DNA of 64,000 nt, taken from NCBI RefSeq assembly GCF_004358185.1, contig NZ_SMUV01000063.1, forward strand, positions 1-64,000. The letters run 5' to 3'. The DNA is from Antarcticimicrobium luteum. GTDB taxonomy: Bacteria > Pseudomonadota > Alphaproteobacteria > Rhodobacterales > Rhodobacteraceae. The notes beneath the pieces were generated by a model. The model did not search any database and was not told where the DNA came from. It was given only the letters and a program-made list of their open reading frames with translations. The translations under genes were made by a program, and so were the position numbers. The stretch's first letter is position 1. Every line of letters begins with the position of its first letter. Positions 16,134-25,953 of this stretch are shown here, in pieces.

Positions 16134-17746
16134 TGACGGACCCAATTCTTGACGTCAGGGATCTTTGCGTCGATCTGCGGGGCGGATCGCGGATCGTCGA
16201 GGACATCTCGCTTTCGGTTACGCCGGGGCAGACCGTCTGCCTGGTGGGAGAGAGCGGATCGGGCAAATCCATGATCGCCAATGCGATCATGGACCTGCTG
16301 CCGGGATCGTTGCTGGCGGTGAGCCGCGGGCAAATCCGGTTTCATGGCGCCGATCTGCGCCTGTGCGGCCATCGGGCGCTGCGCGAGCTGCGCGGCCGGC
16401 GGATCAGCATGATCTTCCAGGATCCGATGTCGGCGCTGAACCCGGTGCGGCGGATCCGCACCCAGTTCGACGAGGTGTTCTCGGCCCACGGGGTGGAGCC
16501 CGAGGGCGGGCGCGAGGCGCGAATGCTGGAGCTGCTGGAGCTTGCGCATCTGCCGACCCCGCGCCGCATCCTCGACGCCTTTCCGTTCGAGCTGTCCGGC
16601 GGGCAGCGGCAGCGGGTGATGATCTCGATGGCGATGGCGCTGAACCCCGATCTGCTGATCGCGGACGAGCCGACCACCGCGCTCGATGTCACCACCCAGG
16701 CGCAGATCCTGCAATTGATTGCCGAGTTGCAGCGGGCCTTTGGCACCGGCGTTCTGTTCATCACCCATGATTTCGGCGTGGTGGCCGAGATCGCCGATCG
16801 GGTGGTGGTGCTGCGCCATGGCAAGATCGTCGAGCAGGGGCCGCTGGACGAGATCCTGCGCGCTCCGCGCGCGGCCTATACCCGGACGCTGATCGACGCG
16901 GTGCCCGCCTGGAACCCGCGCGCGGGGGGGCTTTCGACGCCGGCGCTGGTATCGGCGCGGGCACTGGGAAAGGTGTTCAAGGGGGGCGCCACCGCGCTGG
17001 ACGAGGTATCGATGGATCTGCTGGCAGGCGAGACGCTGGGCATCGTCGGCGAAAGCGGGTCGGGCAAGTCGACCCTGGCCAAATGCCTGATCGGACTGGA
17101 GGAGCCGGACCACGGCGGGATCGTGATGGACGGCACCGACATCACCGCGCTGCCGGCGGCGCAGAAACGCCTCAGACGCCACAGGATGCAGATGGTGTTC
17201 CAGGATCCCACCGCGGCGCTGAACCCGCGCCACATGATCGGGCGCACGCTGGCCGACGTGCTGAAGGTGAACGGCTGCGCCCGCCCCGATCTGCGCGCGC
17301 GGGCGCTGGCGCTGCTCGACGACGTGAGGCTGGACCGCAGGCTGATCGACCGGTTTCCGCATGAGCTGTCCGGCGGTCAGCGCCAGCGGGTCTGCATCGC
17401 CCGCGCGCTGGCGGCAAACCCCGAGGTGCTGATCGCCGACGAGGCGCTCTCGGCGCTCGATGTCTCGGTGCAGAAACAGATGCTGGCGCTGTTCCAGGAT
17501 CTGAAGGAGGCGCGGGATCTGGCGATCCTGTTCATCACCCACGATCTGCGGGTCGCCGCCGAGATCTGCGATCACGTGGTGGTCATGCGTCACGGCGGCG
17601 TCGTGGCCCGCGGCACGCCCGAGGCGGTACTCGCGGCCGGACGCCATCCCTACGTCGAGGAGCTGCTGGCGGCGATTCCCGGCCAGGACTGGTTCCCGGC
17701 GGGGGGCGCGGCGGCCGCCCGCGGCGCCGGGCGTTGTGCAATTTAA
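16130..17746 (+). CDS. Fused DppD-DppF ABC ATPase
   Basis: 538-residue protein containing two complete nucleotide-binding domains. Domain 1 (about residues 1-255) has Walker A GESGSGKSMIAN, signature [14 protein letters not shown] and Walker B LLIADEPTTALD. Domain 2 (about 275-530) has Walker A GESGSGKSTLAK, signature [15 protein letters not shown] and Walker B VLIADEALSALD, where Glu-Ala replaces the usual Glu-Pro/Ser. It powers the two permeases before it. ATG codons at 16130 and 16133 are both possible; GGAG at 16121 serves either. The 12-gene run continues to the M20 gene 17 bases after its stop. Confidence 0.92.
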   Translation: MMTDPILDVRDLCVDLRGGSRIVEDISLSVTPGQTVCLVGESGSGKSMIANAIMDLLPGSLLAVSRGQIRFHGADLRLCGHRALRELRGRRISMIFQDPMSALNPVRRIRTQFDEVFSAHGVEPEGGREARMLELLELAHLPTPRRILDAFPFELSGGQRQRVMISMAMALNPDLLIADEPTTALDVTTQAQILQLIAELQRAFGTGVLFITHDFGVVAEIADRVVVLRHGKIVEQGPLDEILRAPRAAYTRTLIDAVPAWNPRAGGLSTPALVSARALGKVFKGGATALDEVSMDLLAGETLGIVGESGSGKSTLAKCLIGLEEPDHGGIVMDGTDITALPAAQKRLRRHRMQMVFQDPTAALNPRHMIGRTLADVLKVNGCARPDLRARALALLDDVRLDRRLIDRFPHELSGGQRQRVCIARALAANPEVLIADEALSALDVSVQKQMLALFQDLKEARDLAILFITHDLRVAAEICDHVVVMRHGGVVARGTPEAVLAAGRHPYVEELLAAIPGQDWFPAGGAAAARGAGRCAI

Positions 17747-17763
17747 CCGAGGAAATGCAGGAA

Positions 17764-18951
17764 ATGAATGTAGCACCAAGACCCGCGATTGCGTCGATCC
17801 TTCCCGATGCGATCGACTGGCGGCGGGATTTTCACCGGCACCCCGAACTGATGTACGAGCTGCCGCGCACCGCCGGTATCGTCGCCGCGCGGTTGCGGGA
17901 GTTCGGATTTGACGAGGTGATCGAGGGCGTCGGCCGGACAGGGGTTCTGGGCCTTCTGCACGGCGCCAACGGCGCCGCCGCGACACCTGAGCGGCGCGTG
18001 TTGTTCCGCGCCGACATGGACGCGTTGCCGATCGAAGAGGCCAGCGGCGTGGCCCATGCCTCGGAGGCGCCGGGGCGGATGCACGCCTGCGGCCATGACG
18101 GGCACACCGCGATCCTGCTGGGCGCCGCCCGGCTGCTGGCGCAGACCCGCGCCTTCGACGGCACGCTGGTGTTCTGCTTCCAGCCCGCCGAAGAGGGGCA
18201 GGCCGGCGCCCAGGCGATGATCGACGACGGCATGCTGGAGCGGTTTCCGGTCAAGGGCGCCTATGCGCTGCACAACTGGCCGGGGATGCCGGTGGGGGAA
18301 TTCGGCGTCATGCGCGGCGCGGCGATGGCCTCGGCCGACGGGGTGTTCATCACCGTGCGGGGCAAGGGCGGGCACGCCGCTGCGCCCAATACCGCGCGCG
18401 ATCCGATCGTCGCCGCGGGCCATATCATCACCGCGGTGCAGACCATCGTCAGCCGCGTCGTCGATCCTTTCGAAAAGGCGGTGGTCTCGATCACCGCGAT
18501 CAACGGCGGCGATGCCTTCAACGTGATCCCGGACACGGTCGAGATGAAATGCGGGTTCCGCTGTTTTTCCGAAGACGTGGGCAGGGTGATCGAGGAGGAG
18601 CTGTGGCGGATCTGCGAAAAGACCGGCGAGGCCTTTGGCGTCGCGGTCGAGGTGAAGCGTCCGCCGCTCACCCCCTATCCGCCGACGGTCAACCATCCCG
18701 CTGAGACCGAGATCGCGTTGGTGGCGATGCGCGCGGCGGTGGGCGGGGACAGGGTCAGCGACGATCTGCCCCCGGTCATGGGATCGGAGGATTTCGCCTT
18801 TGTCCTGCGCCAGGTGCCGGGCGCCTATGTGCTGATCGGCAATGGCGGGTCCGCCGCGCTGCACAATCCGGGCTATGATTTCGACGACGGCGCCATCGCG
18901 CCCGGAATCGCCTATTGGAGCGAGCTGGCCGCGCGCGTTCTGCCGCTCTGA
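17764..18951 (+). CDS. M20 family amidohydrolase (hippurate hydrolase / N-acylase type)
   Basis: 395-residue cytoplasmic metallohydrolase. Metal-site motifs: FRADMDALPIEEA near residue 80, HACGHDGHTAILLGAARLL near 109, FQPAEEGQAGAQAM near 139, and the C-terminal MGSEDFAFVLRQVPGAY. These match hippurate hydrolases and N-acetyl-amino-acid deacetylases. The start at 17764 has GAGGAA 9 bases upstream; ATGs and a GTG slightly earlier are alternatives. It ends the long co-directional run started by the first TRAP system, consistent with hydrolysing what the adjacent Dpp-type importer brings in. Confidence 0.9.
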   Translation: MNVAPRPAIASILPDAIDWRRDFHRHPELMYELPRTAGIVAARLREFGFDEVIEGVGRTGVLGLLHGANGAAATPERRVLFRADMDALPIEEASGVAHASEAPGRMHACGHDGHTAILLGAARLLAQTRAFDGTLVFCFQPAEEGQAGAQAMIDDGMLERFPVKGAYALHNWPGMPVGEFGVMRGAAMASADGVFITVRGKGGHAAAPNTARDPIVAAGHIITAVQTIVSRVVDPFEKAVVSITAINGGDAFNVIPDTVEMKCGFRCFSEDVGRVIEEELWRICEKTGEAFGVAVEVKRPPLTPYPPTVNHPAETEIALVAMRAAVGGDRVSDDLPPVMGSEDFAFVLRQVPGAYVLIGNGGSAALHNPGYDFDDGAIAPGIAYWSELAARVLPL

Positions 18952-18987
18952 CCGGCTGGCAGGTCCGGGTCCGGGCCGGGCGGCGCC

Positions 18988-20649
18988 TCAGGCCTCGTAG
19001 GTGACGCGCCCGCCGGCGATGGTCACCTGCGCGCGGGCCTTGTCCAGATCGCCTGGCTCCAGCGCCTCCAGATCGTGGGACATCACCGCGATGTCGGCCA
19101 TCATGCCGGGGGTCAGGCGCCCCTTGCGGTCCTCGTGAAATTCGACCCAGGCGTTGTCGGCGGTGTAGGATTTCAGCGTATCGTGCAGGCTCTGGCGCTG
19201 ATCGCGCCAGGGCGGCGGCATCGGGACCGGCGCCACGGCGGCCTTGACGTTGGGCATCACGTCGACCGGGATCACCGGCCAGTCGGTCGAGAAGATCACC
19301 GGCGCGCCGGTTTCGCGGATGTCCTGCCAGGCATAGGCGGTGGGGATCTGGTGCGGGTGCAGCATCCGGCCCGCCCCATCGGGCGGAAAGACGCCGCCAA
19401 AGGGCGCATGGCCCGGCTGGATCGAGGCGACCACGTCCAGATCCCGGAACCGGGGCAGGTCGTCGGGATGCAGCACCTCGATATGTTCGATGCGATGCCG
19501 GCTGTCGCGTTTGCCGTTGGCGCGCTGGGCGGCCTCATAGGCGTCCAGTGTCTGACGCACACCCAGATCGCCGATGGCATGGACCGAGATCTGTAGCCCC
19601 ATCGCATCGGCCTTGATACAGGCGGCCTCGAAATGGGGATAGTCGAAGACGGCATCGCCCACGGTGTCGAGGCCGGGGTAGGGCTCCAGCATCAGCGCGG
19701 TGGAGCTTTCGACCACGCCGTCGATGAACATCTTGACGCGATTGCACCAGACCCAGTCGCCCTGGTATCGCGCGCGCATCTCTTCGGCCTCGGCAAAGCG
19801 GTCGAGGCTGTCGAAACTCTTGAAATGGAACGGCACCTCGACCCGGCAGAGCAGCTCGCCCTCCGCCTCCAGTTCGGACAGCAGTTCGAGCGTGTAGAAA
19901 TTGCCGTCCATATTGTGCAGTCCGGTGATCCCGTGGCTGGCGCAGTGTTTCAGCCCCTGGACAATGGCGGCCTTGTCGAGCGCGCGTTCGGCGGCGGTGG
20001 CCGGCGGCACCGGGTCGGCGCCGGTGACCATGCCCAGCAGGTCGCGGCCGCCGTGCCGGGTCAGTTTCAGCACCGGGGCAAAGGCGCTCGCCTCGCGCAG
20101 CTCTCCGGTGGCGGTTCCGTCCGCGGCCATGAGGATCTCGGCGCCCTGATCGACCTCGCCGCCATGCAGCAGCCCGGCCAGTTCCAGCGCCCTGGTATTG
20201 GCCCAGATCGTGTGGTGATCGGGGGCAAACATGGCAAAGGGGCGATCCGGCAGAACCCGGTCGAGATCCTGCCGCGTGGTGTAGTGGCCGGGGGCGATGA
20301 TCGCGTAATCGGCCTGCACCGCAAAGACGACCTGATCGTCCGGGTGTCGGGCGGCCCAGTCGCGCACCGTCGCGGTGAGCGCGTCGAGCCCCTGCACTCC
20401 GTAGAGGTCGAGGCAGGCCAGTTCGACCGCGCCGCCGAACAGATGCACGTGGCTGTCGATGAAGCCGGGCAAGACCGTCGCGCCGCAGGCGTCGATCACC
20501 CGTGTGCCGGGTCCGGCCAGGGCGCGAATCCCGCCGCTGTCGCCGATGGCGGTGATCCTGCCGCCGGAGACGGCCAGCGCCTCGGCCGTCGGGCGCTCGG
20601 CGTCAAAGGTCATCAGGCGACCGTTCAGGATCACGATGTCGGGGGTCAT
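18988..20649 (-). CDS. Amidohydrolase superfamily protein, YtcJ type (amidohydro_3)
   Basis: 553-residue metal-dependent hydrolase. The metal site starts with GFIDSHVHLFGG near residue 60, later HAIGDLGVRQTLDAYE, HRIEHIEVLHP, and FSTDWPVIPVDV near residue 440, a complete amidohydrolase ligand set. The family hydrolyses formamides, exocyclic amides or cyclic ureas and is usually cytoplasmic; no signal peptide is seen here. GGAG lies 8 bases before the ATG. It is the last gene of the minus-strand polyamine-type importer operon, 59 bases after the binding-protein gene, and convergent with the M20 gene. Substrate unknown. Confidence 0.88.
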   Translation of the reverse strand: MTPDIVILNGRLMTFDAERPTAEALAVSGGRITAIGDSGGIRALAGPGTRVIDACGATVLPGFIDSHVHLFGGAVELACLDLYGVQGLDALTATVRDWAARHPDDQVVFAVQADYAIIAPGHYTTRQDLDRVLPDRPFAMFAPDHHTIWANTRALELAGLLHGGEVDQGAEILMAADGTATGELREASAFAPVLKLTRHGGRDLLGMVTGADPVPPATAAERALDKAAIVQGLKHCASHGITGLHNMDGNFYTLELLSELEAEGELLCRVEVPFHFKSFDSLDRFAEAEEMRARYQGDWVWCNRVKMFIDGVVESSTALMLEPYPGLDTVGDAVFDYPHFEAACIKADAMGLQISVHAIGDLGVRQTLDAYEAAQRANGKRDSRHRIEHIEVLHPDDLPRFRDLDVVASIQPGHAPFGGVFPPDGAGRMLHPHQIPTAYAWQDIRETGAPVIFSTDWPVIPVDVMPNVKAAVAPVPMPPPWRDQRQSLHDTLKSYTADNAWVEFHEDRKGRLTPGMMADIAVMSHDLEALEPGDLDKARAQVTIAGGRVTYEA

Positions 20650-20673
20650 GGGCAGGGCTCCGTCAGAGGGGGA

Positions 20674-20699
20674 CGGGCGGCCCGGATGAGGGCCGCCCG
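20674..20699 (-). other. Hairpin after polyamine-type binding-protein gene
   Basis: CGGGCGGCCC and GGGCCGCCCG form a perfect 10-bp stem with a 6-base loop in the 59-base gap between the binding-protein stop and the amidohydrolase start. On the transcribed strand no T-run follows it. Confidence 0.55.
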
Positions 20700-20708
20700 A
20701 GAGGTCTT

Positions 20709-21737
20709 TTATTTCTGAAGTTCGGTCCAGATCGCGGTGTAGATCTTCTGCGCCTCGGGCGGGCAGGTTCTGGACAGGACGCCGGCCGCCTTCAGCTCGT
20801 CCGAGGGGTTCACCTCGGGCGCGGTCTTGAGCTCGTCATCCATGAAGGCGTCGGAGCCCTTGATGCCGTTGGCGTATTTGGCGAAGTTGGACAGCATCGC
20901 GGCGTTCTCGGGCGCCATGATGAAGTTCAGGAACAGCTTGGCGTTCTCGACGTTCTGGGCGTCGGCGAGGATGGCGGCGTTGTCCATCCACACCGGATAG
21001 CCGTCGATCGGATAGCCATAGGCGATATCGGGATTCTGCAGGCGGGCGCGCATCGAGGCGCCGTTCCAGTTCACGCCGGCCGCCAGATCGCCCTTGGCGT
21101 ATTTCTCGATATTGCCGTAGTCCATCGACAGCCAGTGCTGCTTGGCCTCGACCAGTTTGTCGCGCACCTTTTTCAGCACCTCCTTGTCGGTGGTGCACTG
21201 CTCGCCGCCCATGTAGTAGATGGCGGTGGACATCACATCCATCATCTCGGGCACGACGTTGATCTTGCCCTTCAACTCGTCCGGGGGATCGAGATAGAGC
21301 CCGGCGGTATTGATATCGCCCTTGAAGACGCTGGTGTTGACGGTGATGCCGACGGTACCCCACTGCCACGGCACGGTATAGTTGCGGCCGGGATCGAAAT
21401 CGACGTCGACCCACTGCGGGTCCATATGCTGGAAGTTCTCCATCTCGTTGGGCTTTGACTCCATCAACAGCCCTTCGGAGATGAAGATCGGGATGTAAGT
21501 GCCCGAGGGAACGACGATATCGAAGCCGTGACCGCCGGCCTTGATCTTGGCCAGCGCGGTGTCGTTGCTGTCGAAATCGGTGATCGTCACATCGATGTCA
21601 TAGGCTTTTTCGAATTTCTCGATCAGCTCGGGGCTGGTGTAGTTGCCCCAGTTGAAGAGGTTGAGCTTGCCCTCGGCTGAGGCCGTGCCGGCGATGGCCA
21701 GCGCGGCTAGGGTTGCAAAGGATGTCGTCAGTTTCAT
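20709..21737 (-). CDS. Polyamine-type ABC solute-binding protein (PotD/PotF-like)
   Basis: 342-residue periplasmic receptor with a Sec signal peptide of about 21 residues ([21 protein letters not shown]). The mature start [20 protein letters not shown] is the classic PotD/PotF opening. [14 protein letters not shown] and the aromatic-rich [10 protein letters not shown] and GYPVWMDN fit a spermidine/putrescine-type pocket. AGGAG lies 9 bases before the ATG. It follows the ATPase and permease genes on the minus strand, the potABCD order. Related receptors in Rhodobacteraceae also bind other amines, so polyamine is the likely but not certain ligand. Confidence 0.9.
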   Translation of the reverse strand: MKLTTSFATLAALAIAGTASAEGKLNLFNWGNYTSPELIEKFEKAYDIDVTITDFDSNDTALAKIKAGGHGFDIVVPSGTYIPIFISEGLLMESKPNEMENFQHMDPQWVDVDFDPGRNYTVPWQWGTVGITVNTSVFKGDINTAGLYLDPPDELKGKINVVPEMMDVMSTAIYYMGGEQCTTDKEVLKKVRDKLVEAKQHWLSMDYGNIEKYAKGDLAAGVNWNGASMRARLQNPDIAYGYPIDGYPVWMDNAAILADAQNVENAKLFLNFIMAPENAAMLSNFAKYANGIKGSDAFMDDELKTAPEVNPSDELKAAGVLSRTCPPEAQKIYTAIWTELQK

Positions 21738-21765
21738 GGTCTTGCTCTCCTGTTGGTTCTCTTGG

Positions 21766-22566
21766 TTATTTTCTTGTCCGGCTGAGAAAGAAGAAGGCGA
21801 TCACCAAGATCACGGAAATGGCCAGTAGCGCCGTCGAGATGGCGTTGACCTCTGGCGTGACGACTCGGCGCAGCTGTCCCAGCATGTAGGTCGGCAGTGT
21901 ATCCTGACCGGCGGATTTCACGAACTCGGTAATGACCACGTCATCCAGAGAAATGACGAAAGCCAGCATCGCGCCGGCCAGGATGCCGGGCCAGAGCTGG
22001 GGCAGGGTGACCCGGCGAAACACCTGCCAGGGCGTGGCGTAGAGATCCATCGCCGCCTGTTCCAGGCTCAGGTCCATCCCCTGAAGCCGGGCCCGGATCG
22101 GCATGTAGGCGAAGGGGATGCAAAAGGCGGAATGCGCGATGATGAGATAGAACAGGCCGGTATACCCTGTGCCCACCTTGATCATCGCGAAGAAGATCAG
22201 CAGTGCCACGGCGGTGACGATTTCCGGCACCATCAGCGGCTGATTGATCAGCGCAAAGGCGAAGGTATAGCCGCGAAAGCTGCCCTGCCGGGTCGTCGCC
22301 AGCGCCGCCAGGACCGCGCAGATGGTGGCGATGCCGGCCGCCCAGGCCGCAATCACCAGCGAGCGGATGGTCGCCGCCTGGACCTGATCGTTCTGCCAGG
22401 CGGTCTGATACCAGCGCCAGCTGAACCCCTCCCATATGGCGATCGAGGTGCCGGCGTTGAACGAATAGACCACCAGCAGGATGATCGGCAGGTAGAGCAC
22501 CACGAAACAGGCCATGGCGATGGTGGAAAAGCCGGTCTGGCGGCGGATGTCGAACCCCTTAGCCAT
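21766..22566 (-). CDS. ABC transporter permease, PotC-like
   Basis: 266-residue inner-membrane permease with six hydrophobic helices, the first near residues 15-38 ([19 protein letters not shown]). The EAA-type loop reads [20 protein letters not shown] near residue 165, followed by [13 protein letters not shown]. The ATG at 22566 overlaps the end of the PotB-like gene by 8 bases; an earlier in-frame start would lie wholly inside that gene. It is paired with PotB and lies 28 bases before the binding-protein gene. Confidence 0.92.
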   Translation of the reverse strand: MAKGFDIRRQTGFSTIAMACFVVLYLPIILLVVYSFNAGTSIAIWEGFSWRWYQTAWQNDQVQAATIRSLVIAAWAAGIATICAVLAALATTRQGSFRGYTFAFALINQPLMVPEIVTAVALLIFFAMIKVGTGYTGLFYLIIAHSAFCIPFAYMPIRARLQGMDLSLEQAAMDLYATPWQVFRRVTLPQLWPGILAGAMLAFVISLDDVVITEFVKSAGQDTLPTYMLGQLRRVVTPEVNAISTALLAISVILVIAFFFLSRTRK

Positions 22567-23458
22567 GCCGCACCTCATCGTCGCCGGCGGCCCGGACATA
22601 AAGGATCAGCGCCACCATCACGATGGCCAGCAGCGTCAGCGACAGCGCCGCCCCCAGCGGCCAGTTGCGGCCGGCGCCGAATTGCAGCTCGATCAGGTTG
22701 CCCAGCATCAGCTGCTTGCCGCCGCCCAGAACCCGCGGCGTGACATAGGCGCCCAGCGAGGGCACGAATACCAGGATCGAGCCCGCGATCACCCCCGGCT
22801 TGACCAGCGGAAAGATCACCCGGCGCAGCACCTGCCAGCGGGTCGCGTAAAGGTCATAGCCGGCCTCGACCAGGCTGAAGTCGAACCGCTCCATCGAGGC
22901 GTAGATCGGCAGCACCATCAGCGGCAGATAGACATAGGCCATCCCCAGCAGGATCGAAAATTCGGTGAACAGCATCTGGATCGGCTCGTCGATGATCCCC
23001 AGCGCCATCAGCGCGCTGTTCACGGTGCCCTCGGCGCGGATCAGCTCCATGATGGCGAAGGTCCGGATCAGCAGGTTGGTCCAGAACGGGATCATGATCA
23101 GGAGCATCCAGAAATCGCGCTTTTCCTTCGGTCGGGTGGCGATGAAATAGGCGGTGGGAAACCCGAAGATGAAGGTCAGCACCGCAGTCATGAAGGACAG
23201 TTTGATCGACCGCCAGAAGATCGACAGATGCGCATCGGCAAAGCCGAGCTGTTCGGTGAAGAAATCGCGTTCCAGCACCACGCTGAACCAGGCGTCGGGC
23301 GAAAAGTGCCAGACGACGCCGCCGTAATCCCCCGACGCGAGGAAGGAATAGATCACCACGATCAGCAGCGGGCCGGATGCGGCAAAGAGCAGCACCGCCA
23401 GGGCCGGGGACAGGAGCAGCCAGCGCGAGCGGGGAGTGAGATCGGTGCCGTCGCTCAT
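22559..23458 (-). CDS. ABC transporter permease, PotB-like
   Basis: 299-residue permease. N-terminal helix SRWLLLSPALAVLLFAASG, a long periplasmic loop (residues about 45-85), then five further helices. The EAA loop reads SLVEAGYDLYATRWQVLRRV and the following IFPLVKPGVIAGS is typical of PotB. A GTG-ATG pair occurs at 23461/23458; GAGGGA 8 bases upstream favours the ATG. It starts 4 bases after the ATPase stop, so the operon is tightly coupled. Confidence 0.92.
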   Translation of the reverse strand: MSDGTDLTPRSRWLLLSPALAVLLFAASGPLLIVVIYSFLASGDYGGVVWHFSPDAWFSVVLERDFFTEQLGFADAHLSIFWRSIKLSFMTAVLTFIFGFPTAYFIATRPKEKRDFWMLLIMIPFWTNLLIRTFAIMELIRAEGTVNSALMALGIIDEPIQMLFTEFSILLGMAYVYLPLMVLPIYASMERFDFSLVEAGYDLYATRWQVLRRVIFPLVKPGVIAGSILVFVPSLGAYVTPRVLGGGKQLMLGNLIELQFGAGRNWPLGAALSLTLLAIVMVALILYVRAAGDDEVRHG

Positions 23459-23462
23459 CACC

Positions 23463-24536
23463 TCAATCCCTCAGAACCTGGCCGACGCCGGGGGACAGGA
23501 TCACGCCCACGCGATCGCCGGTCCGGTGGGTCTGGGCCTGATCGGGCTGGTTCTGCTGGCGCAGCACGAACCGCGTCCCGTCGTCCAGCATTACATGAAA
23601 ATGGGTATCGGTGCCGAAATAGACGATGTTCTCCAGCGCGCCGGCCAGGGTTGCCCCCTCGACAGGGCCCGGGCTGGCGTGTTCGGGGCGCACGGCCAGC
23701 GTGACCGACCCGGGGGCCATGCCGTCCTGCGGCGCGCGGACCTGGGCCTCGGCCCCCGACGCCAGCCGCACCCGGGCCTGATCGCCCTCGACCGACAAGA
23801 GCTCGACAGCGAGGAAATTGGTGTCACCGATGAAGTCGGCGACGAACCGTTCCGCCGGGTGGTCATAGATGTCGCGTGGCCCGCCGATCTGGCGGATCTT
23901 GCCGGCGTTCATCACCGCGATCCGGTCGGACATGGTCAGGGCCTCTTCCTGATCGTGGGTGACAAAGACAAAGGTGATCCCGGTTTCCGATTGCAGCCGC
24001 TTCAACTCCAGCTGCATGTCCTTGCGCAGTTTGAAATCCAGCGCCGAGAGCGGCTCGTCCAGCAGCAGAACCTTGGGGCGGGGCGCCAACGCCCGGGCCA
24101 GCGCAACCCGCTGCTGCTGGCCGCCGGAAATCTCCGAGGTCTTGCGGCCCGCCATCTCGGTCATCCGCACCAGCGCCAGCATCTCGTCGACGGTGGCCTT
24201 TACCTCGGCGCGCGGCTTGTTCAGCATTTCCAGCCCGAAGGCGATATTCTGCGCCACGGTCATGTGGGGAAACAGCGCGTAGGACTGGAACACCGTGTTC
24301 ACCGGGCGCCTGTAGGGCGGCAGGCTGACCAGGTTCTGCCCCTCCAGCGTGAGCGTGCCGCTGGTGGGCGCGATAAAGCCGGCGATCACCCGCAGCAGCG
24401 TTGTCTTGCCGCATCCGGACGGCCCGAGAAGGGTAAAGAACTCGTTCTCGCGGATTGTGACCGAAACCTCGTCCAACGCGGTAAACGGGGCCCCGCGGCC
24501 GGTGAAGACCTTGCTGACGGTGTCGATTTCTATCAT
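23463..24536 (-). CDS. Spermidine/putrescine-type ABC ATPase (PotA-like)
   Basis: 357-residue ATPase with an N-terminal nucleotide-binding domain (about 1-235) and C-terminal TOBE regulatory domain. Walker A is [12 protein letters not shown] near residue 38, signature [16 protein letters not shown] near 136, Walker [13 protein letters not shown] and the switch His in [30 protein letters not shown] is the usual Q-loop region. GGGGAT 6 bases upstream supports the start at 24536. It is the first gene of the minus-strand operon, divergent from the second TRAP operon across a 346-base non-coding region. Confidence 0.94.
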   Translation of the reverse strand: MIEIDTVSKVFTGRGAPFTALDEVSVTIRENEFFTLLGPSGCGKTTLLRVIAGFIAPTSGTLTLEGQNLVSLPPYRRPVNTVFQSYALFPHMTVAQNIAFGLEMLNKPRAEVKATVDEMLALVRMTEMAGRKTSEISGGQQQRVALARALAPRPKVLLLDEPLSALDFKLRKDMQLELKRLQSETGITFVFVTHDQEEALTMSDRIAVMNAGKIRQIGGPRDIYDHPAERFVADFIGDTNFLAVELLSVEGDQARVRLASGAEAQVRAPQDGMAPGSVTLAVRPEHASPGPVEGATLAGALENIVYFGTDTHFHVMLDDGTRFVLRQQNQPDQAQTHRTGDRVGVILSPGVGQVLRD

Positions 24537-24882
24537 GCGTTGATCCCCGGTTTCGCAATTTGATCAAAACTCAGGTTCCATGTGAAATCAAGCGTTCAGA
24601 GCGGGGCGGCGCGCACCGGAGCAGTTAACCTGTTGTTGTGCAAGCAAACTAGGCAGGTCGAATTTATGCGGCGGCCCCGGCGCGGCGGGCATCGGGGCCG
24701 GGCGGTCGAATTCACTGGAGGGCAGGGGCGCCGCGCCCGGAGTCCCGCGGCACAGGGGCGGTTGTGCGGGCAGGGCGAGGGCGACGCCGAATGCTGCGAT
24801 GCAGCAGCAAATCTTTGCTCAAGCGTCTTGTCTAAAGGGAAATTTTCCGCAAACGTCCGTGCAGGGAAATAGGGAGGAAATC
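24537..24882. other. 346-base divergent non-coding region (potA-like / TRAP 2)
   Basis: No credible gene is seen here. It must hold both divergent promoters. Visible elements are a direct repeat GGTCGAATT at 24656-24664 and 24704-24712 (48 bases apart), a small perfect hairpin TGCTGC-GAT-GCAGCA at 24792-24806, and AT-rich stretches near 24540-24595 and 24806-24850. The TRAP ribosome binding site GGAGG is at 24873-24877. Confidence 0.5.
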
Positions 24883-25875
24883 ATGAAAACCTTTGTGACC
24901 GGGCTCGCCTCGGCGGCATTTTTCGCGGCCAGCGCGCTGGCGCTTCAGGCCGCCGAGACCACGATGCGCATCTCGCTTCAATTGCCGATGAAGAGCCATC
25001 TCGGCCAGAACCTGAAGATGTTCAAGGATGAGGTCGAGGCGACATCGAACGGCGATATCGCGGTCGAGATCTACGACAGCGCCCAGCTTTACAAGGACAA
25101 GGAAGTGCCGCAGGCCGTCGGCTCCGGCGCGATCGAGGCGGGCGTCGCCTCGCTGACGCGTTTTGTCGGCGATGTCCCGATGGTCGATATCTTCTACCAG
25201 CCGTTCCTTTTCGACAGTGAGGAGAAGGTGCGCAAGGCGGTGGCCCCGGGCAGCCCGGTGCGCGGCCCGATCGACGAGGCGATCCAGGGCACCGGCTCGA
25301 CCGTGCTGTGGTGGCAAGCCTATGGCGGCGCCATCATGCTGTCCAATGGCGGTCCGATTTCCAGCCCCGAGGCCATGCAGGGCAAGAAGGTGCGGGTGTT
25401 CGGCAAGACGCTGGGCGATTTCACCACCGCCGCCGGCGGCGCGCCGACCATCATCTCGGGGTCCGAGCAGTATCTGGCCTATCAGCGCGGCACCGTCGAT
25501 ATCGGCATGACCGGCGTGTCCGGGGTGCAGTCGCGGTCGCTGTGGGAGGTGATGGACACGATCACCGTGACCAATCATGCGGACATCGAATTCATCGTCG
25601 TGGTCAATACCGACTGGTGGAACGCTCTGCCCCAGGCGCATAAGGACATCATCGCGGCCGCCGCGCGCAATGCCGAGAACTCCGTGCGCGATGAGATGTC
25701 GGCCATCGAAGGGCGCGCCTATGCCGCCGCCAAAGAGAATGGCATGACCATCTACACCCCCACCGCCGACGAGCTTGCCCAGTGGCAGGCCGTGTCGCAG
25801 CCTGTCTACGACGCGTTCCTGGAAAAGACCGGCGATGCCGGCAAGGCGATGCTGGAGGCCGCGCGGGGGTTCTGA
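24883..25875 (+). CDS. TRAP transporter solute-binding protein, DctP family (second system)
   Basis: 330-residue periplasmic receptor. Signal peptide about residues 1-23 (MKTFVTGLASAAFFAASALALQA). The mature part begins AETTMRISLQLPMKSHLGQN. Ligand-site motifs: QGKKVRVFGKTLGDFT near residue 167 (conserved Arg for a carboxylate) and YQRGTVDIGMTGVSG. The start is fixed by GGAGG 5 bases before the ATG. It heads a TRAP operon whose fourth gene is a PEP-mutase/isocitrate-lyase-type enzyme, hinting at a C4-C6 organic acid ligand. The sequence is not closely similar to the first TRAP receptor at 6292. Confidence 0.93.
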   Translation: MKTFVTGLASAAFFAASALALQAAETTMRISLQLPMKSHLGQNLKMFKDEVEATSNGDIAVEIYDSAQLYKDKEVPQAVGSGAIEAGVASLTRFVGDVPMVDIFYQPFLFDSEEKVRKAVAPGSPVRGPIDEAIQGTGSTVLWWQAYGGAIMLSNGGPISSPEAMQGKKVRVFGKTLGDFTTAAGGAPTIISGSEQYLAYQRGTVDIGMTGVSGVQSRSLWEVMDTITVTNHADIEFIVVVNTDWWNALPQAHKDIIAAAARNAENSVRDEMSAIEGRAYAAAKENGMTIYTPTADELAQWQAVSQPVYDAFLEKTGDAGKAMLEAARGF

Positions 25876-25889
25876 TCCGCGCGATTTCA

Positions 25890-25917
25890 CCGTCTGCCTG
25901 TTCACGCGGGCAGACGG
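25890..25917 (+). other. Hairpin after second TRAP binding-protein gene
   Basis: CCGTCTGCC and GGCAGACGG form a perfect 9-bp stem with a 10-base loop, 14 bases after the receptor stop and 36 bases before the DctQ start. No T-tract follows. Confidence 0.55.
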
Positions 25918-25953
25918 GCCCCACAGACGGCCCCCTCTGACAGGACAGATCCA

